Shown: positions 6,544-13,960 of the stretch, one piece after another
How the letters are laid out: the number at the start of each line of letters is the position of its first letter
Position numbering within the stretch: position 1 is the first letter of the stretch
From: a bacterium
GTDB taxonomy: Bacteria > Electryoneota > Electryoneia > Electryoneales > Electryoneaceae
Assembly: GCA_014729955.1 (NCBI GenBank)
Contig: WJJA01000262.1
Coordinates: 1 to 14,777 of the forward strand
Direction of reading: 5' to 3'
DNA: 14,777 nucleotides
Notes under the pieces: generated by a model
What the model was told of the DNA's origin: nothing
Seen by the model: only the letters and a program-made list of their open reading frames with translations
Database searches by the model: none
Made by a program: the position numbers and the translations under genes

Positions 6544-8600
6544 TGCAATCGACGGGAGAACGCTTGCTGCCGATGGGTCGCATCCAGGTGTTGCCGGAGG
6601 GTGTCGCCAACCGTATCGCCGCCGGTGAGGTGGTCGAACGGCCGGCATCGGTGGCGAAGGAATTGATCGAGAACGCTCTCGACGCCGAAGCGACCGAGAT
6701 TGAGATTTCGGTGAAGCGTGCGGGCCTGGATGAACTGATGGTGACCGACAACGGTTGGGGGATGGACCGTGAGGATGTGCTGCTCGCGTTTCGCCGTCAC
6801 GCCACCTCCAAGATCGAAACCGCGAAAGACCTGCAGTTCATCACGCACCTCGGGTTCCGCGGCGAAGCCCTGCCTTCGATTGCCAGCGTGGCGCGTGTCG
6901 AGGTGCTGTCAAAACGCGACGATCGTGACGAAGGGGTGCGCTACCAGGTGGACGGCGGCAAGGCGGGTGAATCGATGCCGGCAGCCCGGGAACGCGGCAC
7001 CACCATCAAGATTCGTTCGCTCTTCTTCAATGTCCCGGCCCGGCGCAAATTTCTGCGCACCCCCGCGACCGAGTACGGCCATATCGTAACAGGTTTCAAG
7101 CGCTATGCGGTCGCCTACCCGGAGCTTCACTGGAAGCTGAACAAAGACGGTTCAGAGGTGTACGACCTCGCCCCGACCGATTTGCGCGGCCGGATTCTGC
7201 AGTTGTTCGGTGACGAGGCCGCGTCCCACCTCCATGAGGTCAGTGAACGCAGCGGCGATGTGGTCCTATCGGGTTACGTCGGAGGTGAAGGGCTGTTCAA
7301 ACGTTCTCGAGGCGATCAGTTCCTGTTCGTCAATCGTCGACCGTTCCAGAGCTCGTCGCTGCACCATGCCGTCGTCAACGGGTTCGGACCGCTGATTCAG
7401 CCGGGCGAAGTGCCGTTTTACGTGCTGCTATTGCGCCTGGATCCGGAAGAATTCGACGTTAATGTGCATCCCGCCAAACATGAAGTGCGTTTTCGGGACG
7501 AATCCCAGGTGTATCGCACGGTACTGATGGGCGTACGCGGTGCGCTGGGAGTGGCGATTAAAAAGGGCGATTCGCCGGTGAAACTACGTCCCGCACAGGT
7601 TCGAGACGGCCGCGGCTACAGCGGGCATGACCTGATGCGTCCGACCCCTGCCGGCCCGCGGGACCACATGCGGGAACTGAACCTGATGTACGGTCCGCGC
7701 GGAAAGAAAACCGGCGATTCGGAAGACTCATCTAGTCACCTTCGTGATGCCGGGTTTCCCGATCCGCGCAGCGACAGTGAACGGCAGCGGCAGGGCGGGC
7801 CTGTCATTGGATTCAGCGGAGACCTGTCGTCAACGGCTGAACCGTCCGCCGCAGGACCATCGTCACAACAGGACCACAGGAGCTCGCATTCACAACCTGT
7901 CCCCGCTTCGCAGGCTCCCCTGGCAGGGAAATATGATCCGCATGAGGGTGATCCGCTGCCGGCCGGCCCTGCGCCGGACGCCGGCGCGCTCTCCCATGCG
8001 GCGGGTGAAAAGGAAGGTCGTCCCGGCGAGGGACAGCGTACCAATGTCTGGCAGTTGCACCGTACCTACATTTTGTCGCAGGTGAAAAGCGGGCTGGTGA
8101 TCATCGACCAGCATGTCGCGCACGAACGTATCCTGTACGAAAAGGCGCTGGCAGCGATGCGGGATCGTCCCTGGAACGGGCAGCAGCTGCTGTTCCCGGT
8201 CGCCGTGCAGGTCGAACCGGCCGACGCCGCCATTCTGGAAGAGATGCGGGAGGGGTTGGCACGGACCGGTCTGGAAATCGAACCCCTGAGCGGACGAGAC
8301 TGGGCGATCAAATCCGTCCCGGCCGGGATACGAATCAAGAATGAAGAGAAACTGCTGCTGGAAATCGTGACGGATTACCGTAACCAATATGAAATCCGTC
8401 TCGATCCACAGGAACGCCTCGCGGCCAGTTTTGCCTGCAAGGCGGCGATCAAGGCGGGCGATCCGCTCAACCTGGACGAGATGAACGCACTGATCGACGA
8501 ACTGTTCCTGACGCAGTACCCGTTTGTGTGCCCGCACGGCCGTCCGGTGGTGGTCAACCTGACGCTCCACGACCTGCATGCGCTGTTCGGGCGAGAGTGA
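6543..8600 (+). CDS. mutL: DNA mismatch repair protein MutL, endonuclease type
   Basis: Encodes 685 residues. MutL couples MutS mismatch recognition to strand incision. The N-terminal GHKL ATPase shows KELIENALDA (Glu40 general base, Asn44 for magnesium), DNGWG at 69-73, GFRGEAL at 104-110 and a GTTIKIRSLFFNVPARRKFL-type motif IV. A disordered Ser/Pro/Gly-rich linker spans about 350-500. The C-terminal dimerisation/nuclease domain carries DQHVAHERILYE at 522-533, ACKAAIKAGD at 631-640 and CPHGRP at 663-668, the metal-binding set absent from E. coli MutL. The usual Ala after DQH is Val here. This matches organisms that lack MutH. I use ATG 6543 because GGAGG lies ten bases upstream; a family-typical alternative ATG at 6573 has no well-placed site. 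Last gene of the four-gene unit. Confidence 0.96.
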   Translation: MQSTGERLLPMGRIQVLPEGVANRIAAGEVVERPASVAKELIENALDAEATEIEISVKRAGLDELMVTDNGWGMDREDVLLAFRRHATSKIETAKDLQFITHLGFRGEALPSIASVARVEVLSKRDDRDEGVRYQVDGGKAGESMPAARERGTTIKIRSLFFNVPARRKFLRTPATEYGHIVTGFKRYAVAYPELHWKLNKDGSEVYDLAPTDLRGRILQLFGDEAASHLHEVSERSGDVVLSGYVGGEGLFKRSRGDQFLFVNRRPFQSSSLHHAVVNGFGPLIQPGEVPFYVLLLRLDPEEFDVNVHPAKHEVRFRDESQVYRTVLMGVRGALGVAIKKGDSPVKLRPAQVRDGRGYSGHDLMRPTPAGPRDHMRELNLMYGPRGKKTGDSEDSSSHLRDAGFPDPRSDSERQRQGGPVIGFSGDLSSTAEPSAAGPSSQQDHRSSHSQPVPASQAPLAGKYDPHEGDPLPAGPAPDAGALSHAAGEKEGRPGEGQRTNVWQLHRTYILSQVKSGLVIIDQHVAHERILYEKALAAMRDRPWNGQQLLFPVAVQVEPADAAILEEMREGLARTGLEIEPLSGRDWAIKSVPAGIRIKNEEKLLLEIVTDYRNQYEIRLDPQERLAASFACKAAIKAGDPLNLDEMNALIDELFLTQYPFVCPHGRPVVVNLTLHDLHALFGRE

Positions 8601-8609
8601 GGCACTTTG

Positions 8610-8642
8610 CGGCTGTTTTCTTATCAAGATTAAAAACAGCCG
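8610..8642. terminator. Inverted repeat 10 bp after mutL, possible transcription end
   Basis: CGGCTGTTTT (8610-8619) and AAAACAGCCG (8633-8642) form a perfect 10-bp stem with a 13-nt loop, starting 10 bases after the mutL stop. Position and stem strength suit a terminator for the plus-strand unit, but no T-run follows the stem on either strand; the T tract lies inside the 5' arm. It therefore departs from a standard intrinsic terminator and may act as an RNA-end stabiliser or with Rho. Confidence 0.45.
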
Positions 8643-8646
8643 ATGT

Positions 8647-8820
8647 TCAAACAACTCCGGCCGATATCACTTCTGCGGTTTCCGTCAGTGGCATGGACTG
8701 TTATGCAGGGCAGATAATTCCCCCGCGGCCAACCTGATCGTCAGCCTTACGCAGAGCATTGAAGTGCCTTACATCATCCCGAGTCGGTGAAGCGGTCGCT
8801 GCACGACCTATCAACTCCCG
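8647..8820 (-). pseudogene. C-terminal remnant of an AAA+ ATPase / DUF4143 protein (probable)
   Basis: On the minus strand one frame reads GRAATASPTRDDVRHFNAL, then RKADDQVGRGGIICPA, a TAA (8703-8701), then QSMPLTETAEVISAGVV and a TGA (8649-8647). The S/T-rich opening, the F-x-x-L-R-K step, the V-G-R-G-x-I-I segment and the short closing strand resemble the last 50 or so residues of DUF4143-type ATPases, where the nuclease-fold C-terminus reads roughly K-S-G-x-T-x-x-x-D-x-x-x-x-L-R. The internal TAA breaks it. The remnant lies downstream of, and on the same strand as, a clear N-terminal fragment of such a gene, which is the main support. The upstream boundary is uncertain: sequence before about 8805 is no longer recognisable. 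No start or ribosome site. Confidence 0.5.
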
Positions 8821-8949
8821 TCTCGAAAAACCGAGCAGCTGAAGAATGGTCGCCCGAAAAACTACATTAACAATAAGATAATATCACGACATGCCGATTT
8901 TCTCCGGCACAGATTGTGTCCAGGCCGAACTCATCTATTCATTCCCCCT
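8806..8949. other. Noncoding stretch between the two ATPase remnants
   Basis: About 145 bases lie between the recognisable N- and C-terminal ATPase pieces, where an intact gene would need roughly 900-1,000 bases. It contains an AT-rich core around 8860-8892, unlike its GC-rich surroundings. No gene, repeat or terminator was recognised, and no target duplication or insertion-sequence end is evident. It marks the internal deletion or is replaced sequence. Confidence 0.4.
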
Positions 8950-9112
8950 TCAGGCGAGGGGATCATCCAGGGTCGCATAGATCCGCTCATGGCCGGCCAT
9001 TTTCACGAAACAGCGTGGTTTTTCCGACCTGGCGTGCCCCGGTAAGCAGAAGCACCGGGAATTGATGAGACAATGCATGCAGTTTGTGTTCGAGGGTTCG
9101 ATGGAGGTACAT
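8950..9112 (-). pseudogene. N-terminal remnant of an AAA+ ATPase (DUF4143-type), frameshifted and truncated
   Basis: From ATG 9112-9110 the minus strand reads MYLHRTLEHKLHALSHQ, then FPVLLLTGARQVGKTTLFRE. GARQVGKT is a perfect Walker A. Reading then runs into a stop at 8989-8987. If one A is removed from the AAAA run (9003-9000), the frame continues as MAGHERIYATLDDPLA before TGA 8952-8950; L-D-D-P is the strand that follows Walker A in this family. The two halves join exactly, so a single-base insertion explains the break. Intact relatives are about 380-450 residues; Walker B, sensor residues and most of the DUF4143 domain are missing. These ATPases are scattered among genomes, often as isolated genes, so acquisition followed by decay is likely. 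A sequencing indel would explain the frameshift but not the missing middle. Confidence 0.75.
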
Positions 9113-9124
9113 GGCGGCAGCTTT

Positions 9125-9158
9125 CGGCTATATCTAGTTCTACTATATGAAATAGCCG
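9125..9158. repeat. Short inverted repeat upstream of the ATPase remnant
   Basis: CGGCTAT (9125-9131) and ATAGCCG (9152-9158) form a 7-bp stem around a 20-nt AT-rich loop. It lies just upstream of the ATPase remnant's ATG at 9112 and may be part of its former promoter or operator; a minus-strand TTGATA (9177-9172) followed 17 bases later by TATTTC is a weak promoter match. The remaining bases to 9226 hold nothing recognisable, and no T-tailed terminator for the polysaccharide unit is visible. Confidence 0.3.
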
Positions 9159-9226
9159 TGTCGTTGTGCCTTATCAAGTCTCATTCGGTTTTCGGATCGG
9201 GAGCCCTTTGAAAGGCCACTGTTCAA

Positions 9227-11455
9227 TCATTGCCGCATCAATCCGCGATACACTTCGAACACCGCATCGACATGCCGTTGCGCGGACGCATGTTCCACCA
9301 CCCACCGGCGCGCTGCCCGGCCTTCCAAAAGCATTTGCGCGGGATGATCCAATCGTGTCAGCAGCTCCTCGACCCATGCTTCGCTATTGTCCCATTCAAC
9401 CCGTGCGCCGGTGACGCCGTGTACCACGCCTTCCCCGACGGCCGGGAGATCGGAGACCACCGCCGGCATGCCGCAGGCGCCGGCCTCCACCACCACACGG
9501 GGGAACCCTTCCCCTTCACCGGAGGGCAAAACCAGCAGGTCGCCTGCCACCAGCAGGTCTTCCGGATGAGGGTCGAACGGCAGAAATCGCACCTGTTCGG
9601 TCAAGTTGAGCGCTTCGACCCTTTGACGGATGTCCGCTTCCAACCCGCCGTCCTGCCCGGCCGTTACAAGCAGGGCATCGGGGCGTCGACGGACAACTTC
9701 ACTCCAGACATCGAGGAAAAAACGGTGTCGTTTAAAGGGCACATACGCCGACAGCATCAGAACAACAGGTCGGTCTACCGGAAGGCCTTTCGATTGTCGC
9801 AGCCGCGTTTTTTCCTCATCGGAACGAGGGTGGAATCGTTCAATGTCGACAGCGTTAAAAATGATGTGCACTTTTCGCCGCACGGATTCCGGGTACGAAG
9901 CAAACCGGCTTGCAGCGCCGCGACTGACCGCAATCAGCGCCCGGGATTCGAAGGCCAGCAGGCGGTCGGAAAAACCGTCGGGGTTGGCAACGCGCAGATG
10001 GGTTACCAGAGGTACAGCTCCCTTCAACAACGCCGCAAGATGAGCATTACGCGGTGCATCGGCGTGGATGATGTCCGGACGGAGGTCTCGCAGGATTTGA
10101 TAGAATCGCCATAGACCGGAGACCAGTTTCACGGCTTGCGACGGCCGAAAACGGGGCCAGTCAAGCACGTAGAACCGCCCGCCAAGCTCGCGTACCGCAT
10201 CGCCCAACGGTCCATCTGACGGTGCCACTACCGCGATGCGGACCGAATGCCTTTCCCGCATGCAGCGCAGCAAAAGCAGCAGGCTGTTCTGACCGCCCCT
10301 GCGAAAATCGGGAAACAAGCTTAAATAGAGGACTCGCAGAGGGGTTTCTTCGCTACGACTTTTCCCACGATTGAGCATGTCACGATAAACGTCCGACAGT
10401 CGGTCGAGATATCCCTCCAGTTCGAAGCGCTGCTCGAAGTGTTCACGTGCACGTCTGCCCATCGCAACCCGTTCTTCCTCGTCGTCGAGCAGTCGTCTGA
10501 TCGCCTTCGCGAGGTCGGCCGGTCGATCCGGCGGCACAAGCAGGCCGGTCCGACCGGACTCGATCACTTCACCGATCCCTCCGACCGTTGTTCCCACGCA
10601 GGGCACGCCCGCGCGAAACGATTCCACCAGGGTCAGACCCAGCCCCTCTCGCGCCGAGCTGGCCAGTACGGTCACATCTGCGGCGGCGTACAGAGAGGCT
10701 GTGTCTTCGTAGAAACCGAGAAAGCGCACACGATTCTCGATACCCGGTTTTGCCGCCCGCTGCTTCAGCTCAGCTGCGAGGGGACCGTCTCCGGCCAGCA
10801 ACAACCGGACATCCTGGAGCTCTGACAACGCCCGGAGCAGAGTCGCATGCCCCTTGTGCGGATGCAGTCCCGCCACCTGCAGAATCACGCGATCCGTGTC
10901 CTGCAGGTTCAGCTGACGGCGTGCAAGCTGTCGTTCAACCGGACGGGGCAGATCCGGCACACCGCCGGACAACACCGCGATCTGTTCCGTCGGCCTCCTG
11001 ACCAGCCGTGCATAATCCTGCCGTACCGCGTCACTGACCGCCGCAATCCGACCCGTCACACGACCGAGAACCTTTTCCCGCAGCCGCATCCAGGGAGTCC
11101 ATTTGTGGGCGGATGAGACCTCGGTGTGGAGATGATAAAGGACGGGAATGCCTGTACCGACCACGGCTGCACGTGCGAAGCTTCCGCCGGGAACGGCATG
11201 TGCATGGACAAGGTCAGGGTCGAATCGAAGGACGGCTCGGCGCAGTGCGAGAACGGAAGAGATCGTGAACTGTTGGATGCCCGGGATTTCTGAGCTGACG
11301 CCGTCGGCACGCAGACGTTCGAGCACCGCTCCGCCGCTTGTCAGGCAGATCACATGAACCATATGCCCGCGCCGGATGCTGCCCCTGACAATACGTTCCA
11401 GCAGCAGCTCCAGCCCGCCCGGATGGAGGTCTTGCACCACATGCAGGATTTTCAC
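9227..11455 (-). CDS. Tandem GT4-GT4 fusion glycosyltransferase
   Basis: Encodes 742 residues forming two complete GT-B fold glycosyltransferases of the GT4 family. The first copy (about 1-362) opens with KILHVVQDLHPGGLE and has HPHKGH at 198-203, AGDGP at 221-225 and the E-x7-E donor motif EGLGLTLVE at 270-278. A short polar linker (NRGKSRSEET) leads to the second copy (about 372-742), which opens with LRVLYLSLFPDFRRGGQ and has FKRHRFF at 574-580, AGQDGG at 599-604 and EGFPRVVVE at 649-657. Both look catalytically complete and differ too much to be a recent duplication. Members normally have 350-420 residues and one copy. I use GTG 11455-11453: GAGG sits eight bases upstream and it is four bases after the flippase stop; an in-frame GTG at 11497 would lie inside that gene. 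It probably adds two successive sugars to a lipid-linked glycan from nucleotide-sugar donors at the cytoplasmic face. Last gene of the unit. Confidence 0.9.
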   Translation of the reverse strand: MKILHVVQDLHPGGLELLLERIVRGSIRRGHMVHVICLTSGGAVLERLRADGVSSEIPGIQQFTISSVLALRRAVLRFDPDLVHAHAVPGGSFARAAVVGTGIPVLYHLHTEVSSAHKWTPWMRLREKVLGRVTGRIAAVSDAVRQDYARLVRRPTEQIAVLSGGVPDLPRPVERQLARRQLNLQDTDRVILQVAGLHPHKGHATLLRALSELQDVRLLLAGDGPLAAELKQRAAKPGIENRVRFLGFYEDTASLYAAADVTVLASSAREGLGLTLVESFRAGVPCVGTTVGGIGEVIESGRTGLLVPPDRPADLAKAIRRLLDDEEERVAMGRRAREHFEQRFELEGYLDRLSDVYRDMLNRGKSRSEETPLRVLYLSLFPDFRRGGQNSLLLLLRCMRERHSVRIAVVAPSDGPLGDAVRELGGRFYVLDWPRFRPSQAVKLVSGLWRFYQILRDLRPDIIHADAPRNAHLAALLKGAVPLVTHLRVANPDGFSDRLLAFESRALIAVSRGAASRFASYPESVRRKVHIIFNAVDIERFHPRSDEEKTRLRQSKGLPVDRPVVLMLSAYVPFKRHRFFLDVWSEVVRRRPDALLVTAGQDGGLEADIRQRVEALNLTEQVRFLPFDPHPEDLLVAGDLLVLPSGEGEGFPRVVVEAGACGMPAVVSDLPAVGEGVVHGVTGARVEWDNSEAWVEELLTRLDHPAQMLLEGRAARRWVVEHASAQRHVDAVFEVYRGLMRQ

Positions 11456-11459
11456 GACA

Positions 11460-13007
11460 TCATCCTCGAAGCCTCCGCAACAATTGTCGCAGTTCACCGA
11501 AACGCATAACCCGGGAACCGTGTGCGAGCAGCACGGTCGCTACGCTGTACACCATCAGGCAGCCCAACACCCAGGGCAGGATTTCAAGGCGGCCTGTTTG
11601 TTCCAGCGACGGTCCCCATGCATGCAACGCCCATCGCAGCAGGACGGCAGCCGGAATGGTGACTGCGAGGGGTGCCGCCCATGTCGACAGGAAAAAACGT
11701 CCCACCGGTTGTCGCAGTCCCTTCAAGGTAACCCCTGTCTGCAAACCGTACCCGACCCAGCTCGCGATCACATGACCGATCAAAATGCCGATAAAACCCC
11801 ACTGCATGTAACCGCCGATGGAGAGCAGCACATTCAACCCGGCATGCAGCAGACCGTATTGCGCCGACCACTGCGGGCGGCCGGCCCCGCGTGCGACCAG
11901 GCGCATCGGTAGCGTGACCGCCTCCAGAACCAGGGCGATACTCAGCAGTCGTAACGCTGAAACGACGTTTGGGTCGGGAATGTCTTCCAGCCAGAGCACC
12001 AGGAGTTCGGGAGCGACCGCGATCACGAAGGCTGCCATGCCGAAGGCGGACAGTCCCATGAAACGGCCGGCGTCAAACAGCAGCCGACGAAACCGCTCCC
12101 GGTCCTTTAACTCGTGCAGCGCCGCCGCCGCGGGTTCAATCACATACACCACCATATGGCTCAGCAACCCGGAAGACTGGGCCGCTTTCATCCCCAGGTC
12201 GAAATGGGTCACACTCGACATTCCCATCACACGACCGACAAAGATCCGTCCGAAGTGTGTGTTCAACAGTTCGGACAGCCGTGTAAGCTGCACCCACATC
12301 CCGAAAGACCAGAGCTTGTTCAGCACCGACCGACTGAACCGGTGAGGCCGGAAACGCCAACGGTCGACTGCGTGAATCCCGGCGATGAAGTACACCAGCA
12401 GCCGGACAACCGTAAACGCCGTCGTTCCCAGGGCCAACCCGATCAAACCCCACCCCATCAGCAACACGAAAACGATTACGGCAGCATTGCCAAGACTGAT
12501 CACAATCTGCAAGGCTGCCATGCGTGCGGCATGATGGGTACTGACAAGCAGGGAACGTCCGTAGTTGGCCAGGTAGGACAGGGCGAAGGTGATCACGAGG
12601 GCGCGAAACGTCCAGACCGCCTCGCTGCCGTATTGGGCAACATCCGGAAAGAAGCGCAACACCAGCGGGATGATCGGCCAGCCTGCGATACCGACAAGGA
12701 GGGCAAAACCGCCCATCAGAAGCAGCGCGGTTGTCAATACCTCTTCCTGCTCGCGCTGATTGCCGGACGTGAGAGCTGCGGTGAAGTGACGGTTGAGCCC
12801 GGCGGACAACCCCATGTCGGCGAGATTGAGGTAGGAAATCATCGCATACAGCAAGGCCCACAACCCGTACAGCTCACTGCCGAGATGCCCCAGGATGAAC
12901 GGCACCATCACCAGGCCGATGACCGCTTCGACCATCCTCCCGGCCGCGGTGCCTACCGTGCCGCGTACCAGGTTGCGGCCGATTTTCGCCGGCAGATCAG
13001 ATCCCAC
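11460..13007 (-). CDS. Wzx-type polysaccharide flippase (MOP superfamily)
   Basis: Encodes 515 residues, hydrophobic throughout with about 12-14 membrane helices. The opening has the family shape: amphipathic lead, a glycine/alanine-rich first helix (TVGTAAGRMVEAVIGLVMVP), then LGSELYGLWALLYAMISYLNL and LADMGLSAGLNRHF. This matches the Polysacc_synt/MATE-like export proteins that move undecaprenyl-linked oligosaccharides across the inner membrane. A basic segment of about 25 residues (RWRFRPHRFSRSVLN) follows the sixth helix, as in two-lobed MOP transporters. The start is GTG 13007, overlapping the end of the GT2 gene by 11 bases. The ribosome site is weak, which fits coupling. An ATG at residue 25 lies too close to GGGAGG and would remove part of helix 1. 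Its substrate is presumably the glycan built by the adjacent glycosyltransferases. Confidence 0.88.
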   Translation of the reverse strand: MGSDLPAKIGRNLVRGTVGTAAGRMVEAVIGLVMVPFILGHLGSELYGLWALLYAMISYLNLADMGLSAGLNRHFTAALTSGNQREQEEVLTTALLLMGGFALLVGIAGWPIIPLVLRFFPDVAQYGSEAVWTFRALVITFALSYLANYGRSLLVSTHHAARMAALQIVISLGNAAVIVFVLLMGWGLIGLALGTTAFTVVRLLVYFIAGIHAVDRWRFRPHRFSRSVLNKLWSFGMWVQLTRLSELLNTHFGRIFVGRVMGMSSVTHFDLGMKAAQSSGLLSHMVVYVIEPAAAALHELKDRERFRRLLFDAGRFMGLSAFGMAAFVIAVAPELLVLWLEDIPDPNVVSALRLLSIALVLEAVTLPMRLVARGAGRPQWSAQYGLLHAGLNVLLSIGGYMQWGFIGILIGHVIASWVGYGLQTGVTLKGLRQPVGRFFLSTWAAPLAVTIPAAVLLRWALHAWGPSLEQTGRLEILPWVLGCLMVYSVATVLLAHGSRVMRFGELRQLLRRLRG

Positions 13008-13956
13008 GGCGCACTCTGCGCAGAACCCGTTTCAACCCATCCATCGCCTGCATCCCGACAAGCAAGGGTCCATGCCCGGCAAGCCCGAGCAACAGGATCG
13101 CCCATAGTCTCACGTTTGCCGGATCCCCGGCGAGGATATGCACCGCCATGCGGAAACCCGTCGCACGTTTGTCGGCCAGAAAGGCATACAATGCGCAGGC
13201 GCCGACCAGGTGACGGTACTTGCCGGGTGCATAGCGGCGCAATGCCTTGCCGTGCGTTCGCAGCAAGTCCCGCAACCCTTCCGCTTGATCCGGGGCACGT
13301 TTCAGAAGCGCGCGTCCCCTGGAGTCGCTGATTCTGTCGCCGCTGTCGCGATAGATCCGTTTGATCACATCCGGACGCGTTTCAATCCTGTACCGCCGGG
13401 CAAAATCCATGTGATACCCGCTTTCCAGCATGCGGCTTTCCGGAAAACGAATGCGGCGGAAGGTTTCACGTCGGGTGCAGGTCTGCATGTCGCTGTGCTG
13501 CTGCGACCGTTCCGCAAATGCCAGAAAATCCCGGTAGTTCCACGTACCGGCACGCAGCGGCGGATCGGGACAGGGATCACCGTTTTCATACACGCAGTTG
13601 TAGCTGATCTGGGCGATGGATTCGGAAATGCTTTCCAAGTCACGCCGCATGCAGGACAAGGCGTTCGGAAGCAACTCATGGTCGCTGTCGAGAAGGACGA
13701 TCCACTCACCGCGGGCAGCGTCAATTCCCGTGTTGCGGGCGGACCCGACGCCGCGGTTCACACTGTGCTGCACCAGGCGAATACGTTCATCACGGTAAGC
13801 CTGCACACGCGAAACAGAATCATCTGTGGAGGCATCGTCGACCACGATGATTTCAAAATCATCGCCCTCTCGGCCGAGACAGCTCTCCAGCGTGCGTCCG
13901 ATTTGTTCCGCACGGTTGTACAAGGGAATGACAATGCTGAAAACCGGTGCGTTCAC
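12997..13956 (-). CDS. Glycosyltransferase family 2 (GT-A fold)
   Basis: Encodes 319 residues. The N-terminal GT-A domain is clear: FSIVIPLYNRAEQIGRTLES from residue 6, IIVVDDASTDDS at 36-47 (nucleotide-binding Asp40/Asp41), NRGVGSARNTGI at 67-78 and LLDSDHEL at 88-95 containing the metal-binding D-x-D (Asp90, Asp92). Residues 174-210 (RMLESGYHMDFARRY onward) are in the acceptor region, with Glu178 a possible base. The last 110 residues are basic and helical. I chose GTG 13956 because it gives the normal lead (MNAPVFSIVIP) and lies four bases after the preceding stop; the in-frame ATG at 14001 would start inside the upstream gene. It transfers a sugar from a nucleotide donor in the cytoplasm; donor and acceptor unknown. 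It overlaps the flippase start by 11 bases. Confidence 0.9.
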   Translation of the reverse strand: MNAPVFSIVIPLYNRAEQIGRTLESCLGREGDDFEIIVVDDASTDDSVSRVQAYRDERIRLVQHSVNRGVGSARNTGIDAARGEWIVLLDSDHELLPNALSCMRRDLESISESIAQISYNCVYENGDPCPDPPLRAGTWNYRDFLAFAERSQQHSDMQTCTRRETFRRIRFPESRMLESGYHMDFARRYRIETRPDVIKRIYRDSGDRISDSRGRALLKRAPDQAEGLRDLLRTHGKALRRYAPGKYRHLVGACALYAFLADKRATGFRMAVHILAGDPANVRLWAILLLGLAGHGPLLVGMQAMDGLKRVLRRVRRGI

Positions 13957-13960
13957 GATA

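Noticed and set aside
8528..8790. Two overlapping plus-strand frames of about 70 codons after mutL
   Set aside because: They overlap the mutL end and the ATPase remnant, start without ribosome sites and show no protein-like features.
8601..9226. An insertion sequence or attachment site as the cause of the gap around the ATPase remnant
   Set aside because: I found no transposase fragment, no paired terminal repeats flanking the region, no direct repeat and no tRNA gene.
9195..9230. CCTTT/AAAGG symmetry just after the GT4-GT4 stop considered as a terminator
   Set aside because: The two arms are separated by a single base, so no hairpin loop can form, and no T-run follows.
12114..13331. A 405-codon open frame on the plus strand
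   Set aside because: It is antisense to the flippase and the GT2 gene, both of which have clear family motifs. Its translation is low-complexity, rich in Gln, His, Arg and Pro, as expected for the complement of GC-rich coding sequence.
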